Positions 1-9,054 of a stretch of 64,000 nucleotides of DNA are shown piece after piece (positions within the stretch are counted from its first letter, which is position 1; each line of letters begins with the position of its first letter). The notes beneath the pieces were generated by a model. The model did not search any database. It saw nothing but the letters and a program-made list of their open reading frames with translations, and was not told the origin of the DNA. The translations under genes and the position numbers were made by a program. The DNA is from Novosphingobium beihaiense (GTDB taxonomy: Bacteria > Pseudomonadota > Alphaproteobacteria > Sphingomonadales > Sphingomonadaceae), in NCBI RefSeq assembly GCF_022832375.1, contig NZ_JALHLG010000003.1:248001-312000 (forward strand). Reading direction: 5' to 3'.

Positions 1-1018
1 CCAGGCTCCACAGCAGGATCGCGATAGGCGCCAGCATGGCCAGCGCCCCGGCGAAGACCCAGGCGATCGGCAAGTCCTGCTCCTCGATCGCGAGGGCCTC
101 GCCCGCATGGCGCGCGCGGCTCGTCGCCATGGCCGAACGGATGCCGCCGATCACCGGACCGGCGATGCGCAGCAGCGTCCAGACCGCGGCCACACCGATC
201 ACGCCCGCGCCGAAAAAGCGCACATTGGCGCTGAACACGCTGTTCGCCCAGACTTCCGGCCCGCCCGCCATGGGCATCTGCGCGGTCAGCACCGGCAGGA
301 GCACCCACCAGCCCACCACGAGGCCCAGGAACATGGCCATGCCGACCGAAAGCCCCACAAGGTGCCCCACGCCGAGCAGCGCGAAGGACAGGCCGCCGGA
401 AATGCCGGTCGCCCCCGGCCCGGCCCGGAACCAGATCGCCGCTTCCCCCGCGACGAGGCGGGTCTGGGTCAGCACGGCAAAGCCTGCGGACGCCAGCGCG
501 TTCCAGATCAGCACCGAAAGCCCCTTGGCGCTTTCCGCCGCGCCTTCGCGCGATTGCGAGCCGACGCGCAGCACTTCGGCCGCCGCCTTGCCTTCGGGGT
601 AAGGCAGCGGCGTATCGACCACCAGCGCGCGACGCAGCGGCACGGAGAACAGCACGCCCAGAATGCCGCCCGTCCCGGTGATCGCGGCGGTCGTCCAGTA
701 CGGGAAACCCTGCCACCAGCCGATCATGACGAGGCCCGGCAACACGAAGATGATCGCCGCCAGCGTTCCCGCTGCGCTCGCCACGGTCTGGACGATGTTG
801 TTTTCCCAGATCGTCGAATCCTTGAAGCCGCGCAGCACCGCCATCGAAATGACCGCCGCCGGGATCGAAGTGGCGAACGTCAGCCCGACCTTGAGCCCCA
901 GATAGACATTGGCCGCCGTGAACAGCAGCGTGATCAAGCCCCCCAGCAGCACGCCGCGCAGCGTGAGTTCCGCCACCGAACCGCCTCGTGCCTGCACGCT
1001 GCCTGCTTCGCTCGCCAT
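1..1018 (-). CDS. OPT family oligopeptide transporter (C-terminus outside window)
   Basis: This is an integral inner-membrane protein of the oligopeptide transporter (OPT) family, which imports small peptides or metal chelates. I read it on the complement from ATG at 1018; it stays open to the window edge, so about 339 N-terminal residues are present. After a short cytoplasmic start (MASEAGSVQARGG) come closely spaced hydrophobic segments. The stretches GLITLLFTAANVYLGLKVG and ENNIVQTVASAAGTL are characteristic of the bacterial OPT subfamily of about 650 residues. It is divergent from the LysM gene at 1258. The substrate cannot be read from this fragment. The family call is firm; the missing half prevents any check of integrity. 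Confidence 0.9.
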   Translation of the reverse strand, partial: MASEAGSVQARGGSVAELTLRGVLLGGLITLLFTAANVYLGLKVGLTFATSIPAAVISMAVLRGFKDSTIWENNIVQTVASAAGTLAAIIFVLPGLVMIGWWQGFPYWTTAAITGTGGILGVLFSVPLRRALVVDTPLPYPEGKAAAEVLRVGSQSREGAAESAKGLSVLIWNALASAGFAVLTQTRLVAGEAAIWFRAGPGATGISGGLSFALLGVGHLVGLSVGMAMFLGLVVGWWVLLPVLTAQMPMAGGPEVWANSVFSANVRFFGAGVIGVAAVWTLLRIAGPVIGGIRSAMATSRARHAGEALAIEEQDLPIAWVFAGALAMLAPIAILLWSL

Positions 1019-1257
1019 GAAATAACCTTGTCCTATCAATCCAGAGGCCCGTTCATGGCACGGCGAAGGCGCCGGCAACAGCCCCAGGTTGCATCCGCGT
1101 CAAGGTTTCCCGGCTTACGGTGCAGCCCCGCATGGGCTGAATCCCCACAGGCCCTAATCTATACGACTACGCCACATGATCCGAACGACTATGGGCCCCG
1201 TCCCGGTTGAGCGCCACAGTCCGCCCCGAAGCCCGGCATCGGAAGGAGGCGGCGATC

Positions 1258-2403
1258 ATGGATATTCAAGGTTCGATGCGGGTCGATACGAATCCCGGCA
1301 GCGGCAGCACGCTTGCGGACCAGCCTGCCCGCTCTCCTCTCGAAGAGCTGATGGCGGAGCCCTCCGCGCTCGACCGGATCGCCCCGCCGCCCAGCTATAC
1401 GGTAAAACCGGGCGATACGCTGACGGCCATCGCCACGCGCTTTGGCACCGATGCCGCCACGCTTGCACGGATCAACGGCATTCCCGATCCTGACAGGATC
1501 GGCGCAGGTCAGACCATCCGCCTGCCCGAAAGCCAGGTGGCCACGCACATCGTCCACGCCGGAGAGACACTGAGCGGGATCGCGGCGGCCCATGGCACGG
1601 ACTGGCAGACACTCGCGCGGATCAACGGCATTTCCAATCCCGATGTCATTCAGCCGGGGCTGGAACTCCAGCTGCCCGGGCATGCACCGGTAGCCAAGCC
1701 TCTATCGCCTGACGCAGCGCCTGCTCCGGCACCAATACCGGCAGCCACCCACAACGCCACGCAGGCGCCCGTTGCCACGCACCAGCTTGGTTCGCTGTCC
1801 GAACGCTATGAGACCAGCGGCCGCGGCCCGGGCACGGTATCCTCGGGCGTGAACGATCCGGGCGGCGTGTCCTATGGCAGCTATCAATTCTCCACCAAGG
1901 CGGGAACGCTGCAGTCCTTCCTCCGCTCAGAAGGCCAGCCATGGGCAGGCGAACTGACCGGCACACCCGGCCGCGCCACGTTCACGGGACAATGGAAGGC
2001 CATCGCCGCGCGCGAGCCGCAAGCCTTCAAGGCCGCTCAGCACGCCTTCATCGAACGAACCCACTATCAACCGGCGGCCGATACCGTGAAGGAAGCGACC
2101 GGCCTCGATCTCACCGCACGCCACGATGCGGTGCGCGACGCCACCTGGTCAGTCAGCGTGCAGCATGGCGGCGCGGCGAAGATACTCGCAGCCGCTGTGC
2201 GCAATACCGATGCCACGCATCAGCGCGGCTCGGCCGGTTACGACAAGGCGCTCGTCCGGAATATCTATTCCGAACGGACAAGCTATGTGCTCGGCCTCGC
2301 CGCCAACGGCAAATATACGGCCGGTCAGGCAGCCCAGCTGCGCGATGTCGCCAACACGCGCTATCCCAACGAACTGCGCGATGCGCTGGCGATGTTCAAA
2401 TGA
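1258..2403 (+). CDS. LysM protein with VgrG3-like C-terminal peptidoglycan-hydrolase-type domain
   Basis: A 381-residue protein. Two LysM peptidoglycan-binding repeats lie at about residues 47-90 (YTVKPGDTLTAIATRFG) and 97-140 (HIVHAGETLSGIAAAHG). A Pro/Ala linker follows, then a domain from about 180 to the end. This domain (SSGVNDPGGVSYGSYQFS, later SVQHGGAAK) resembles the C-terminal domain of type VI spike VgrG3, a muramidase-type effector. No signal peptide or VgrG/T6SS gene is visible. I chose ATG 1258 because GGAGG stands just upstream; an in-frame TTG at 1207 would add 17 unlikely residues. It probably binds and cuts cell wall. The hydrolase function is inferred from family resemblance, and how it would leave the cytoplasm is unclear. 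Confidence 0.8.
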   Translation: MDIQGSMRVDTNPGSGSTLADQPARSPLEELMAEPSALDRIAPPPSYTVKPGDTLTAIATRFGTDAATLARINGIPDPDRIGAGQTIRLPESQVATHIVHAGETLSGIAAAHGTDWQTLARINGISNPDVIQPGLELQLPGHAPVAKPLSPDAAPAPAPIPAATHNATQAPVATHQLGSLSERYETSGRGPGTVSSGVNDPGGVSYGSYQFSTKAGTLQSFLRSEGQPWAGELTGTPGRATFTGQWKAIAAREPQAFKAAQHAFIERTHYQPAADTVKEATGLDLTARHDAVRDATWSVSVQHGGAAKILAAAVRNTDATHQRGSAGYDKALVRNIYSERTSYVLGLAANGKYTAGQAAQLRDVANTRYPNELRDALAMFK

Positions 2404-2520
2404 GCATTAGCCATAACGCCGCAGCGGGGCCCGCAGGGTGCCAGACGCTCAATCCCTCCGGTTTCGGCGCACCGCCGGTGGAACTTGGGAACCGGCCCCG
2501 GTTAAGCTACGTACTCGCTT

Positions 2521-3177
2521 ATGCCCATCCGTAGACCTCTTGTTCCTGCGCGGATTGCCACGGCCGCCGTTGCCGCCCTCGTTCTGCTGGCGGCCTGCGG
2601 CGGGGCATCCGGGCAGAACGGGACTGTGGCACCGCAGCCCGATCATTCGGCGGCCACGGCAGCGGCAATGCCATTGGGGACCTCCCCCGGTGCCGCTCCT
2701 ATCCCGGGTGCCGATTGCGATCCGCAGGCACCCGAAAGCCCCTGTTCCATCGCCGGTCACTGGCGCATCGCCAAAGTATACAACCCTGCCGCAGCCGACC
2801 CGCTGGAAGACGACCGCGAGATGATCGGCGCGACCCTGACGATCTCGGCGAACGGCGATGCGCCGGGCGTGCTGCGCTGGGATGGCCCCGACACGGGACA
2901 GTTCGACGTCAGCGACATCTGCACCGGCCCTTATCTGAGCCCGCGCGGCCAGCCCGCCGGAGATCCCCAAGCCCACAGCGCCCTCAAGGCTGCTCTCACC
3001 GCCTGGCAAGAGCCTGGCGACGCCGGGGCCGCCCGCTCGCTCGGCTGCGGCCAGGGGCAGTGGACAGTGCCTTCCGATGCCAGCGGCCAATGGTACGGGC
3101 TGGTGCTTCCACTCGGCCGGCATCTCGTGCTGCAGTGGTATGAGGGACGCTTCCTGCTGCTGGAAGCCATTCGCTAG
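2521..3177 (+). CDS. Putative lipoprotein of unknown function
   Basis: A 218-residue protein with a basic start (MPIRRPLVPAR), a hydrophobic stretch and a lipobox ending LLAAC at about residues 22-26, so it is probably lipid-anchored after signal peptidase II cleavage. The mature part contains a SIAGHWRIAKVY segment and several Cys residues that could form disulfides in the periplasm. I do not recognise the family. The gene stands alone between the LysM gene and the PHA-related genes, with 117 bp upstream and its own ATG. The function is unknown. Confidence 0.65.
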   Translation: MPIRRPLVPARIATAAVAALVLLAACGGASGQNGTVAPQPDHSAATAAAMPLGTSPGAAPIPGADCDPQAPESPCSIAGHWRIAKVYNPAAADPLEDDREMIGATLTISANGDAPGVLRWDGPDTGQFDVSDICTGPYLSPRGQPAGDPQAHSALKAALTAWQEPGDAGAARSLGCGQGQWTVPSDASGQWYGLVLPLGRHLVLQWYEGRFLLLEAIR

Positions 3178-3345
3178 TTTCAGGCCAGGCCTTTCGCTTT
3201 CGTCATAAACGCAGCCTGATAGTGGGGTATAAGGGCATGCCGGCGGCGACTCGCGCTAGAGGTTGGCCCGGATCTTTGCGGAAGATCGCCGGCAGCCGCG
3301 AACAAAGGGCCATACCTCAGGCCAGCGAACGAAAGGAGCCATGCC

Positions 3346-3600
3346 ATGACGTTCGAAGTGCCCAAAAATGCTTCGCCGATCCCGCTGATGCAGCCCGAAG
3401 CGCCGTTCCTGATGGCCATGCGGGCGTTCGAATCGCTGCAGGAATTCCAGATGGAATGGTGGCGCGCCTGGTCCGGCCTAATGGGACAGGTCGTTCCGCC
3501 CGAAGCCGCAGCGAAGGCCGAAGAAATCGTCACAGCTTCACAACCGGATGAGGCTACCGCGCCTGAACAGCCGAAGGCGGACAGCTCCGAAACCGCATAA
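3346..3600 (+). CDS. Small phasin-like protein next to the PHA genes
   Basis: An 84-residue acidic protein with an amphipathic, aromatic core (AFESLQEFQMEWWRAWSGLMG) and a charged, Pro/Glu-rich tail. The gene has a good ribosome site (AAAGGAG) and converges on phaC, with only 49 bp between their ends. Size and composition recall short phasins or PHA-granule-associated peptides. That role is inferred mainly from location; I cannot assign a Pfam family by eye. An 11-base motif upstream (3227-3237) recurs exactly upstream of the alcohol dehydrogenase gene on the other side of phaCB. Confidence 0.6.
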   Translation: MTFEVPKNASPIPLMQPEAPFLMAMRAFESLQEFQMEWWRAWSGLMGQVVPPEAAAKAEEIVTASQPDEATAPEQPKADSSETA

Positions 3601-3604
3601 CAAG

Positions 3605-3640
3605 CCAGAAAGGGGACGCTGCAAGCGCCCCTCATTCTGG
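3605..3640. terminator. Hairpin between convergent genes
   Basis: An outer stem CCAGAA/TTCTGG encloses a GC-rich stem AGGGGaCGC/GCGCCCCT around a 5-nt loop. It fills the 49-bp gap between the convergent phasin-like gene and phaC, so it probably ends transcription from both sides. There is no strong T-run. Confidence 0.5.
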
Positions 3641-3649
3641 ACGGATAAC

Positions 3650-5431
3650 TCAGCGCTCCAGCACGTAGCGCCCCGGCGCATCGCCCAGAACGGGATACCC
3701 CGCCTTGGCATTGCCGGGTTCCCGGGCGGGCACGGACTGGCCGGAATGCGCCAGCAGCCATTCGGCCCAATCGGTCCACCACGATCCCTCATGCTGGGCC
3801 GCGATTGCCAGCCAGGCATCGGCATCGTGGTGGTTCTCGTCCTGCGGGCGGTCAAGCACGCGGTAGTGCCGGTGCTTCCCTCCGGGCGCCGAGACAATAC
3901 CTGCATTGTGCCCCCGGTTGGTCAGCACGAAACGCACCTCGCCATCGGTCAGAGAATGGATCTTCCATACCGAGCGCCAAGGCGCGACATGGTCCGTCTC
4001 GGTGCCCACGACATAGAGCGGCGCGGTAACGTCGGTCATCGCCACCGTCCCTCCGCCCGCGACATAGCGCTCGCGCGCCAGTGCATTGTCGAGGAACAGG
4101 CGGCGCAAGTACTGGCTATGCATCGCATAGGGCATCCGCGTGCCGTCCGCATTCCAGGCCATGAGGTCGTTCATCGGCGCCCGCTCGCCCATCAGGTATT
4201 CCTGCACCGCGCGCGACCAGATGAGGTCCGCCGAGCGCAGCATCTCGAACGCGCCGCCCATCTGGCGGCTGTCGAGATAGCCCTGCTGCCACATCAGGTT
4301 TTCCAGATAGCGCACCTGGGCATCGTCGATGAACAGGCCGATCTCGCCCGGTTCGGTAAAGTCGGTCTGCGCCGCCAGCAGCGTGACTGTGGACAGGCGC
4401 GTATCGCCATCGCGCGCCATCGCCGCCGCCGCGATCGACAGCAGCGTGCCGCCCAGACAATAACCGCAAGCATGGATCGATTCCGCCCCGGTTATCGCCG
4501 AGACGGCATCGAGCGCGCGCATCACCCCGTCACGCCGGTAATCCTCCATCCCGGTATCGCGCATCTCCGGCCCCGGATTGCGCCAGGAAATCGCAAAGAC
4601 CGTGAACCCCTGATCGACCAGATAGCGGATCAGCGAGTTTTCCGGCGAAAGGTCCAGAATGTAATACTTCATGATCCAGGCCGGCACGATCAGGATCGGT
4701 TCGGCGCGCACCCGCTCGGTGGTGGGGCTATACTGGATCAGTTCGATCAGCTCGTTGCGGAACACCACTTTGCCCGGCGTCACCGCCAGATTGCGGCCGA
4801 CTTCGAAATCGCCGCCGGTATCGGGCGGCTCGCGCCGGACCTGCCGCTGCCAGTCCTCCGCCCAGAGCTTCGCGCCATCGAACAGGCACTTGCCCCCGGT
4901 TTCCACCATGTGCTGCTGCACCACGGGATTGGTCGCCGGGAAATTGGCGGGCGAGATCAGATCGAGCATTTGCCTGAGGCCAAAGCGTAGAATCGCCTCA
5001 TGGTGCGGGGCCACGCCGGGGCAATCGCGCACGGCGGCATCGATCCACTGCTGGGTAAGCAGGAACGTCTGCTGCCACAGGCCGAAAGGCCAGGTGTCCC
5101 ACGCCGGATCGTCGAAACGGTGATCGTGCGGCAGCGGCGCGATGCAGCGCTCCGCCCGCCCGCCGCTGCCCAGCGCGCGGGTGGCATAGTCGCTCAGCCG
5201 CTGCGCCTTGCGCACGCCCTTGGCCCCCAGCAGCAGCGAGCGGCCGGGAGAGCGCACGAAATGCACTGCCCAGTCGGCATAAGCAGCCGCGAGCGATTCG
5301 GGCGCGATGCCCATCGTCCATTGCGCCAGCGAGGAGCCCGCGACCCGGTCCAGCAGGTCGGCCACGCCTTCCATCGGATCGGGCGCGGCCTCTTCGTCGC
5401 AGGGGCGGCGGGCGGTGATCTGGGTGGCCAT
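3650..5431 (-). CDS. phaC: Class I poly(3-hydroxyalkanoate) synthase PhaC
   Basis: This enzyme polymerises (R)-3-hydroxyacyl-CoA into polyhydroxyalkanoate at the granule surface and releases CoA. The 593 residues match the usual class I length. The lipase-like box GYCLGG carries the nucleophile Cys325. Other family signatures are visible: FRNELIELIQYSPTT, VPAWIMKYYILDLSPENSL, and the late GTETDHVAPWRSVWKIH and NRGHNAGIVS, which supply the catalytic Asp and His. It lies 1 bp downstream of phaB on the same strand, so the two are surely co-transcribed. No phaA thiolase is present in the window. Identification is firm. Confidence 0.96.
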   Translation of the reverse strand: MATQITARRPCDEEAAPDPMEGVADLLDRVAGSSLAQWTMGIAPESLAAAYADWAVHFVRSPGRSLLLGAKGVRKAQRLSDYATRALGSGGRAERCIAPLPHDHRFDDPAWDTWPFGLWQQTFLLTQQWIDAAVRDCPGVAPHHEAILRFGLRQMLDLISPANFPATNPVVQQHMVETGGKCLFDGAKLWAEDWQRQVRREPPDTGGDFEVGRNLAVTPGKVVFRNELIELIQYSPTTERVRAEPILIVPAWIMKYYILDLSPENSLIRYLVDQGFTVFAISWRNPGPEMRDTGMEDYRRDGVMRALDAVSAITGAESIHACGYCLGGTLLSIAAAAMARDGDTRLSTVTLLAAQTDFTEPGEIGLFIDDAQVRYLENLMWQQGYLDSRQMGGAFEMLRSADLIWSRAVQEYLMGERAPMNDLMAWNADGTRMPYAMHSQYLRRLFLDNALARERYVAGGGTVAMTDVTAPLYVVGTETDHVAPWRSVWKIHSLTDGEVRFVLTNRGHNAGIVSAPGGKHRHYRVLDRPQDENHHDADAWLAIAAQHEGSWWTDWAEWLLAHSGQSVPAREPGNAKAGYPVLGDAPGRYVLER

Positions 5432-5432
5432 G

Positions 5433-6173
5433 TCAGTCCATCCTCATCCCGCCGTTCACCGAAAGCGTGGAGCCGGTGATGTAGCCCGCCTCCTCCGCCG
5501 CGAGGAACAGCACGCAGCGCGCGATTTCCGAAGGCTGGCCGATCCGTCCCACCGGAATGCGCGCGACGATGCCTTCCATCACCTTTTCAGGCACCGCGCG
5601 GACCATTTCCGTTTCGATATAGCCGGGCGCAATGGCGTTCACCGTGATCCCGTGGCGCGCGCCTTCCTGCGCCAGCGCCTTGGTCAGCCCCAGCACGCCT
5701 GCCTTGGCCGCCGAATAGTTCGCCTGCCCGAACTGCCCGGCCTGCCCGTTGACCGAGGAGAGCGAGACGATCCGACCCCAGCCGCGTTCCTTCATCCCAC
5801 CCCAGACCGCGTGGCTCATCGAAAAGCAGCTGTCGAGATCGTTGCGCACCACTTGCCGCCATTGCTCCGGCGTCATCCGCGCAAAGCTGGCATCGCGGGT
5901 GATCCCGGCATTGTTGACCAGAATATCGACCGGCCCGAGCGCCGCCGCCACTTGCGCCACGCCTGCAACGCAAGCATCGCTGTCCGAAGCGTCCCACTCG
6001 AACGAGGGGATGCCGCTCTCCTGCGAAAAGGCTTCGGCCTGCTCTGCATTGCCGAGATAGGTCACGGCAACGCGGTATCCCGCATCGCGGAAGGCACAGG
6101 CGGTGGCCGCGCCGATCCCAGTCGTACCTCCGGTAATCAGCGCAACACGGGCGGATGAAAGTATTTCGTTCAT
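5433..6173 (-). CDS. phaB: Acetoacetyl-CoA reductase PhaB
   Basis: An SDR of 246 residues that reduces acetoacetyl-CoA to (R)-3-hydroxybutyryl-CoA with NADPH, the step before PhaC. It has the cofactor motif TGGTTGIG near residues 14-21, NNAG in the middle, the Ser in SLSSVNGQAGQFG and an intact YxxxK (YSAAK). The ending SVNGGMRMD is typical of PhaB. It is the first gene of a phaB-phaC operon. The ATG at 6173 is preceded by GGAG. Other FabG-like reductases look similar, but the coupling to phaC makes PhaB the best call. Confidence 0.93.
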   Translation of the reverse strand: MNEILSSARVALITGGTTGIGAATACAFRDAGYRVAVTYLGNAEQAEAFSQESGIPSFEWDASDSDACVAGVAQVAAALGPVDILVNNAGITRDASFARMTPEQWRQVVRNDLDSCFSMSHAVWGGMKERGWGRIVSLSSVNGQAGQFGQANYSAAKAGVLGLTKALAQEGARHGITVNAIAPGYIETEMVRAVPEKVMEGIVARIPVGRIGQPSEIARCVLFLAAEEAGYITGSTLSVNGGMRMD

Positions 6174-6302
6174 GGGGGGCTCCAGTCCAGACTGACGGAT
6201 TCGTGACGGGCGCCGATGCGCGCGCCGCCAAACTCTGCTTCAGATAGACGGCAAACCGATGACGCGATGTGATCCCGGTCAAGCGGCACCTTAAAAAGTG
6301 AC

Positions 6303-6313
6303 GTATAAGGGCA
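6303..6313 (+). promoter_or_regulatory. 11-base motif shared by two promoters of the PHA region
   Basis: GTATAAGGGCA occurs here between phaB and the alcohol dehydrogenase gene, and exactly again at 3227-3237 upstream of the phasin-like gene. TATAAG could be a -10 element, or the motif could be a protein-binding site. Only the identity of the two copies is seen; the role is inferred. Confidence 0.3.
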
Positions 6314-6376
6314 CATCTTGCAAGTGCGGCCTGCCAGAGTCGTAAGACAATCCTCCTGCCGGAAAGGAGCCTCCCC

Positions 6377-7378
6377 ATGACGATCCAGGCCATAACGATG
6401 CACGCCATGCAACTCGATGCCCCCGGCAAGCCGCTGCGCCCGGTCGAACGCCCGCTGCCCCGGCCCGGACCGGGCGAAGTGCGCATCAGGATTACGGCCT
6501 GCGGCGTATGCCGCACCGATCTCCACGTCGCCGACGGGGACATTCACGGGCCGCTCCCCATCATCCCCGGCCACGAAATCGTCGGCCACGTCGAGGAACT
6601 GGGTGCGGGCGTTACGGATTTCGCCATCGGCCAGCGCGTCGGCGTGCCCTGGCTCGGCCATACTTGCGGCGCGTGCCCCTATTGCACCAGCGCGCGCGAG
6701 AACCTGTGCGACGATCCGGCCTTCACCGGCTTCACCCGCGACGGCGGCTTTGCGACGCACTGCGTGGCCGACGCCCACTTCTGCTTCGCCCTGCCCGATG
6801 CCTTCGACGACGTGCACGCCGCCCCGCTGCTCTGCGCCGGGCTGATCGGCTACCGTTCCTATCGCATGGCGGGCGAGGCTCCCGTGCTCGGCCTCTACGG
6901 CTTCGGCGCCGCCGCGCACATCCTCGCCCAGCTCGCGATCTGGCAAGGCCGCAAAGTCTTCGCCTTCACGCGCGAGGGCGACACGGCAGGCCAGGCCTTC
7001 GCCCGCGAGATCGACTGTGCCTGGGCAGGTGCCTCCACCGAAATGCCGCCCGAGCCGCTGGACGCGGCCATCCTCTTCGCCCCGGTCGGCCCGCTTGTCC
7101 CTTTGGCGCTGAAAGCCGTGAAGAAAGGCGGCCGCGTAGTCTGCGGCGGCATCCACATGTCGGACATCCCCGCCTTCCCCTACGCCGACTTGTGGGAGGA
7201 ACGTTCGATCCTCTCGGTCGCCAACCTCACCCGGCAGGATGGCACGGAGTTTCTCGATCTGGCCGCGCAAGCAGGCATCCGCACGCATGTGACGCCGATG
7301 CCGCTGGCGCAGGCGAACGAGGCGCTGGAGCGGCTACGCAAGGGCGAAGTGGAAGGGGCGCTGGTGCTGAAGAGTTAG
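6377..7378 (+). CDS. Zinc-binding alcohol dehydrogenase family protein
   Basis: A 333-residue medium-chain dehydrogenase. The catalytic zinc site is seen in GVCRTDLH and GHEIVGH, and the structural zinc loop in CGACPYCTSARENLC. The nucleotide-binding Gly motif is atypical (GLYGFGAAAH), as in the short ADH subfamily described as zinc-binding alcohol dehydrogenase family protein. It probably oxidises or reduces an alcohol/aldehyde with NAD(P). It is divergent from phaBC by about 200 bp, with AAAGGAG before the ATG. A role in supplying hydroxyacyl precursors is possible but only suggested by position. Confidence 0.9.
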   Translation: MTIQAITMHAMQLDAPGKPLRPVERPLPRPGPGEVRIRITACGVCRTDLHVADGDIHGPLPIIPGHEIVGHVEELGAGVTDFAIGQRVGVPWLGHTCGACPYCTSARENLCDDPAFTGFTRDGGFATHCVADAHFCFALPDAFDDVHAAPLLCAGLIGYRSYRMAGEAPVLGLYGFGAAAHILAQLAIWQGRKVFAFTREGDTAGQAFAREIDCAWAGASTEMPPEPLDAAILFAPVGPLVPLALKAVKKGGRVVCGGIHMSDIPAFPYADLWEERSILSVANLTRQDGTEFLDLAAQAGIRTHVTPMPLAQANEALERLRKGEVEGALVLKS

Positions 7379-7800
7379 GGTGTGAACCACAACGGCTGCT
7401 TCGCGCCCATTCCCGCCAATATTGTGGCAGCGTTTAACCACCTAAAAGCGGCATGACAGAACGTCACCTTGTGGTTCAAACAGCGCCTTAAAGGCAAGCC
7501 TACAGAGAATCGAAATGAACTTAACACTCGCTTGCCAACTGCTTATGTTTACAGTGCGGCCGTAAATTCAAGGAGAATCACTTCCAAAAACATGCTATTA
7601 ATCGATATGGCGTGCTATCACGCCTCGTGCTAGAGGCAAAGACTGCAACAATCTCACCTCAAATGCATCACTGAAAAACACAGCCCTAGAATATAGAACA
7701 AGCTCCTCAAAATCATCAATAAAACATTTATATAATAGCAAAATTTAGAAACTTTGCGCAGTGTTTTTATTTAATTTATAGCTTCGCGGAAGATAAATAG
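7379..7800. other. Gene-free A+T-rich stretch at the left edge of an accessory segment
   Basis: After the alcohol dehydrogenase stop, the sequence drifts from GC-rich to strongly A+T-rich by about 7660. A 10-bp inverted repeat (TGAACCACAA at 7383-7392, TTGTGGTTCA at 7469-7478) sits near the compositional boundary. I see no RNA gene and no convincing ORF; a 16-codon ORF from about 7515 is too short to support. Promoter-like A+T sequence at 7700-7790 probably serves the methyltransferase gene. Confidence 0.5.
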
Positions 7801-8712
7801 ATGGCAAATGTTAAATACGCACTATTGTCGACGAAAAAAAGAATTTTAGGGAGTAGCAACTCCTGCCCATCCTGCAGTTCTAGAAAATTCAACCTGGTGT
7901 CAGCACCTGAGTTTAAAAAGTTCCCAACATCCCTGCGCCATTGCAACAACTGCAAATTGCTCTACCGGCACCCTACAACTTCAGAACACGAGTCCAAGGC
8001 GTTCTACGAAAAAGAATATTATCAGCCAGGCTTAACAACAGATCTTCCAAATAGTGAAGCTTTAAAAAAGCTAATTAAATCCAACTTTGCGGGCTCCGAA
8101 AAAGATTTCAGTAGATGGCTCCCCTTGATACACTCCATTTCTAAAAAACTCAATAAAAAAATTCGCGTATTAGACTATGGAGCAAACTGGGGATACACAG
8201 CACATCAGCTTAATGAGCAAGAATACATAGAAGACGCACTCGCATATGAATACTCTTCTGTCAGGTCAGCTTTTGGCGCCAAGAACTTGAACATAAAATA
8301 TGTAAATGAAAACGAATTCTCTCAAGATTTTGATCTAGTCTTCTCGTCTCACGCGATAGAACACATGCACAACCCAAGTATATTCAAAAAACATATGGAT
8401 AAGTTACTCCCCATCGGAGGGTACTGCATCGTCACATGCCCAAACGGAAGCCTAACAGCAATGATAAACAAATCATCTGGATGGCGTAAATTATGGGGAG
8501 AAGCCCACCCTAATTTTATTTCTGATGAGTTTTTGTTAAATCAGTTTAACAATTATGAAGGTGCTATATTTAGAGAAGACCTTAGTGATTTGAAAAATTT
8601 TGACTATCTAAATCACCTAAGCACTCCACCTGCATCTTTTCTACCTATCAGCAGTAACTTAATTGGGGTTTTTCGCCGCACAACGCTCGGATCAAATCCT
8701 GGAAGCCATTGA
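7801..8712 (+). CDS. Class I SAM-dependent methyltransferase with N-terminal zinc ribbon (foreign A+T-rich gene)
   Basis: A 303-residue protein. Cys pairs CPSC and CNNC near residues 22-60 look like a small zinc ribbon, as in sugar or lipid methyltransferases of surface-polysaccharide clusters. The SAM site is RVLDYGANWGYTA at about residue 123, followed by DFDLVFSSHAIEHMHNP and GGYCIVTCPNG, both typical of Methyltransf_11/23 proteins. The substrate is unknown. Two lines counted from this gene gave 35% and 43% GC, against 72% in one line of the neighbouring dehydrogenase, so it was probably acquired by transfer. It stands alone, with no partner glycosyltransferases. Confidence 0.8.
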   Translation: MANVKYALLSTKKRILGSSNSCPSCSSRKFNLVSAPEFKKFPTSLRHCNNCKLLYRHPTTSEHESKAFYEKEYYQPGLTTDLPNSEALKKLIKSNFAGSEKDFSRWLPLIHSISKKLNKKIRVLDYGANWGYTAHQLNEQEYIEDALAYEYSSVRSAFGAKNLNIKYVNENEFSQDFDLVFSSHAIEHMHNPSIFKKHMDKLLPIGGYCIVTCPNGSLTAMINKSSGWRKLWGEAHPNFISDEFLLNQFNNYEGAIFREDLSDLKNFDYLNHLSTPPASFLPISSNLIGVFRRTTLGSNPGSH

Positions 8713-9054
8713 GTTATGAAAAAAGATCGCAAATTTGTAAATTACAAACACCACGCACTATTTTAAAAATAACAAATATAACGCGACCATCGACAACCTA
8801 AAAACAAACCAACCCTACCAACAAAAACATCTTACACTATATTTACAAAGGCCTATCGCGATTCATTTACTCCCTTTTAGAAAATATTCATGCAATGCAG
8901 GAACCTAGCGACTGTGGAATGTGAATCAATCGGAGCGCTTCCACCGCCTGAGTGACAGCAAGCCCGCTTGTCCCACAGGTACAGGTGGCAACCGGTGCTT
9001 ACTCAACGTAATACAGCACGTCCTGCAGCCTAGGTCCGATCGACATTCAGGATT
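8713..9054. other. Gene-free stretch between the methyltransferase and the IS-like palindrome
   Basis: The first 200 bases remain very A+T-rich and contain no ORF. From about 8910 the composition returns to normal. The sequence 8926-9054 can be read as part of an open frame on the complement, but the product is not recognisable and has no typical start; it may be debris of a mobile element. No RNA gene seen. Confidence 0.45.
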
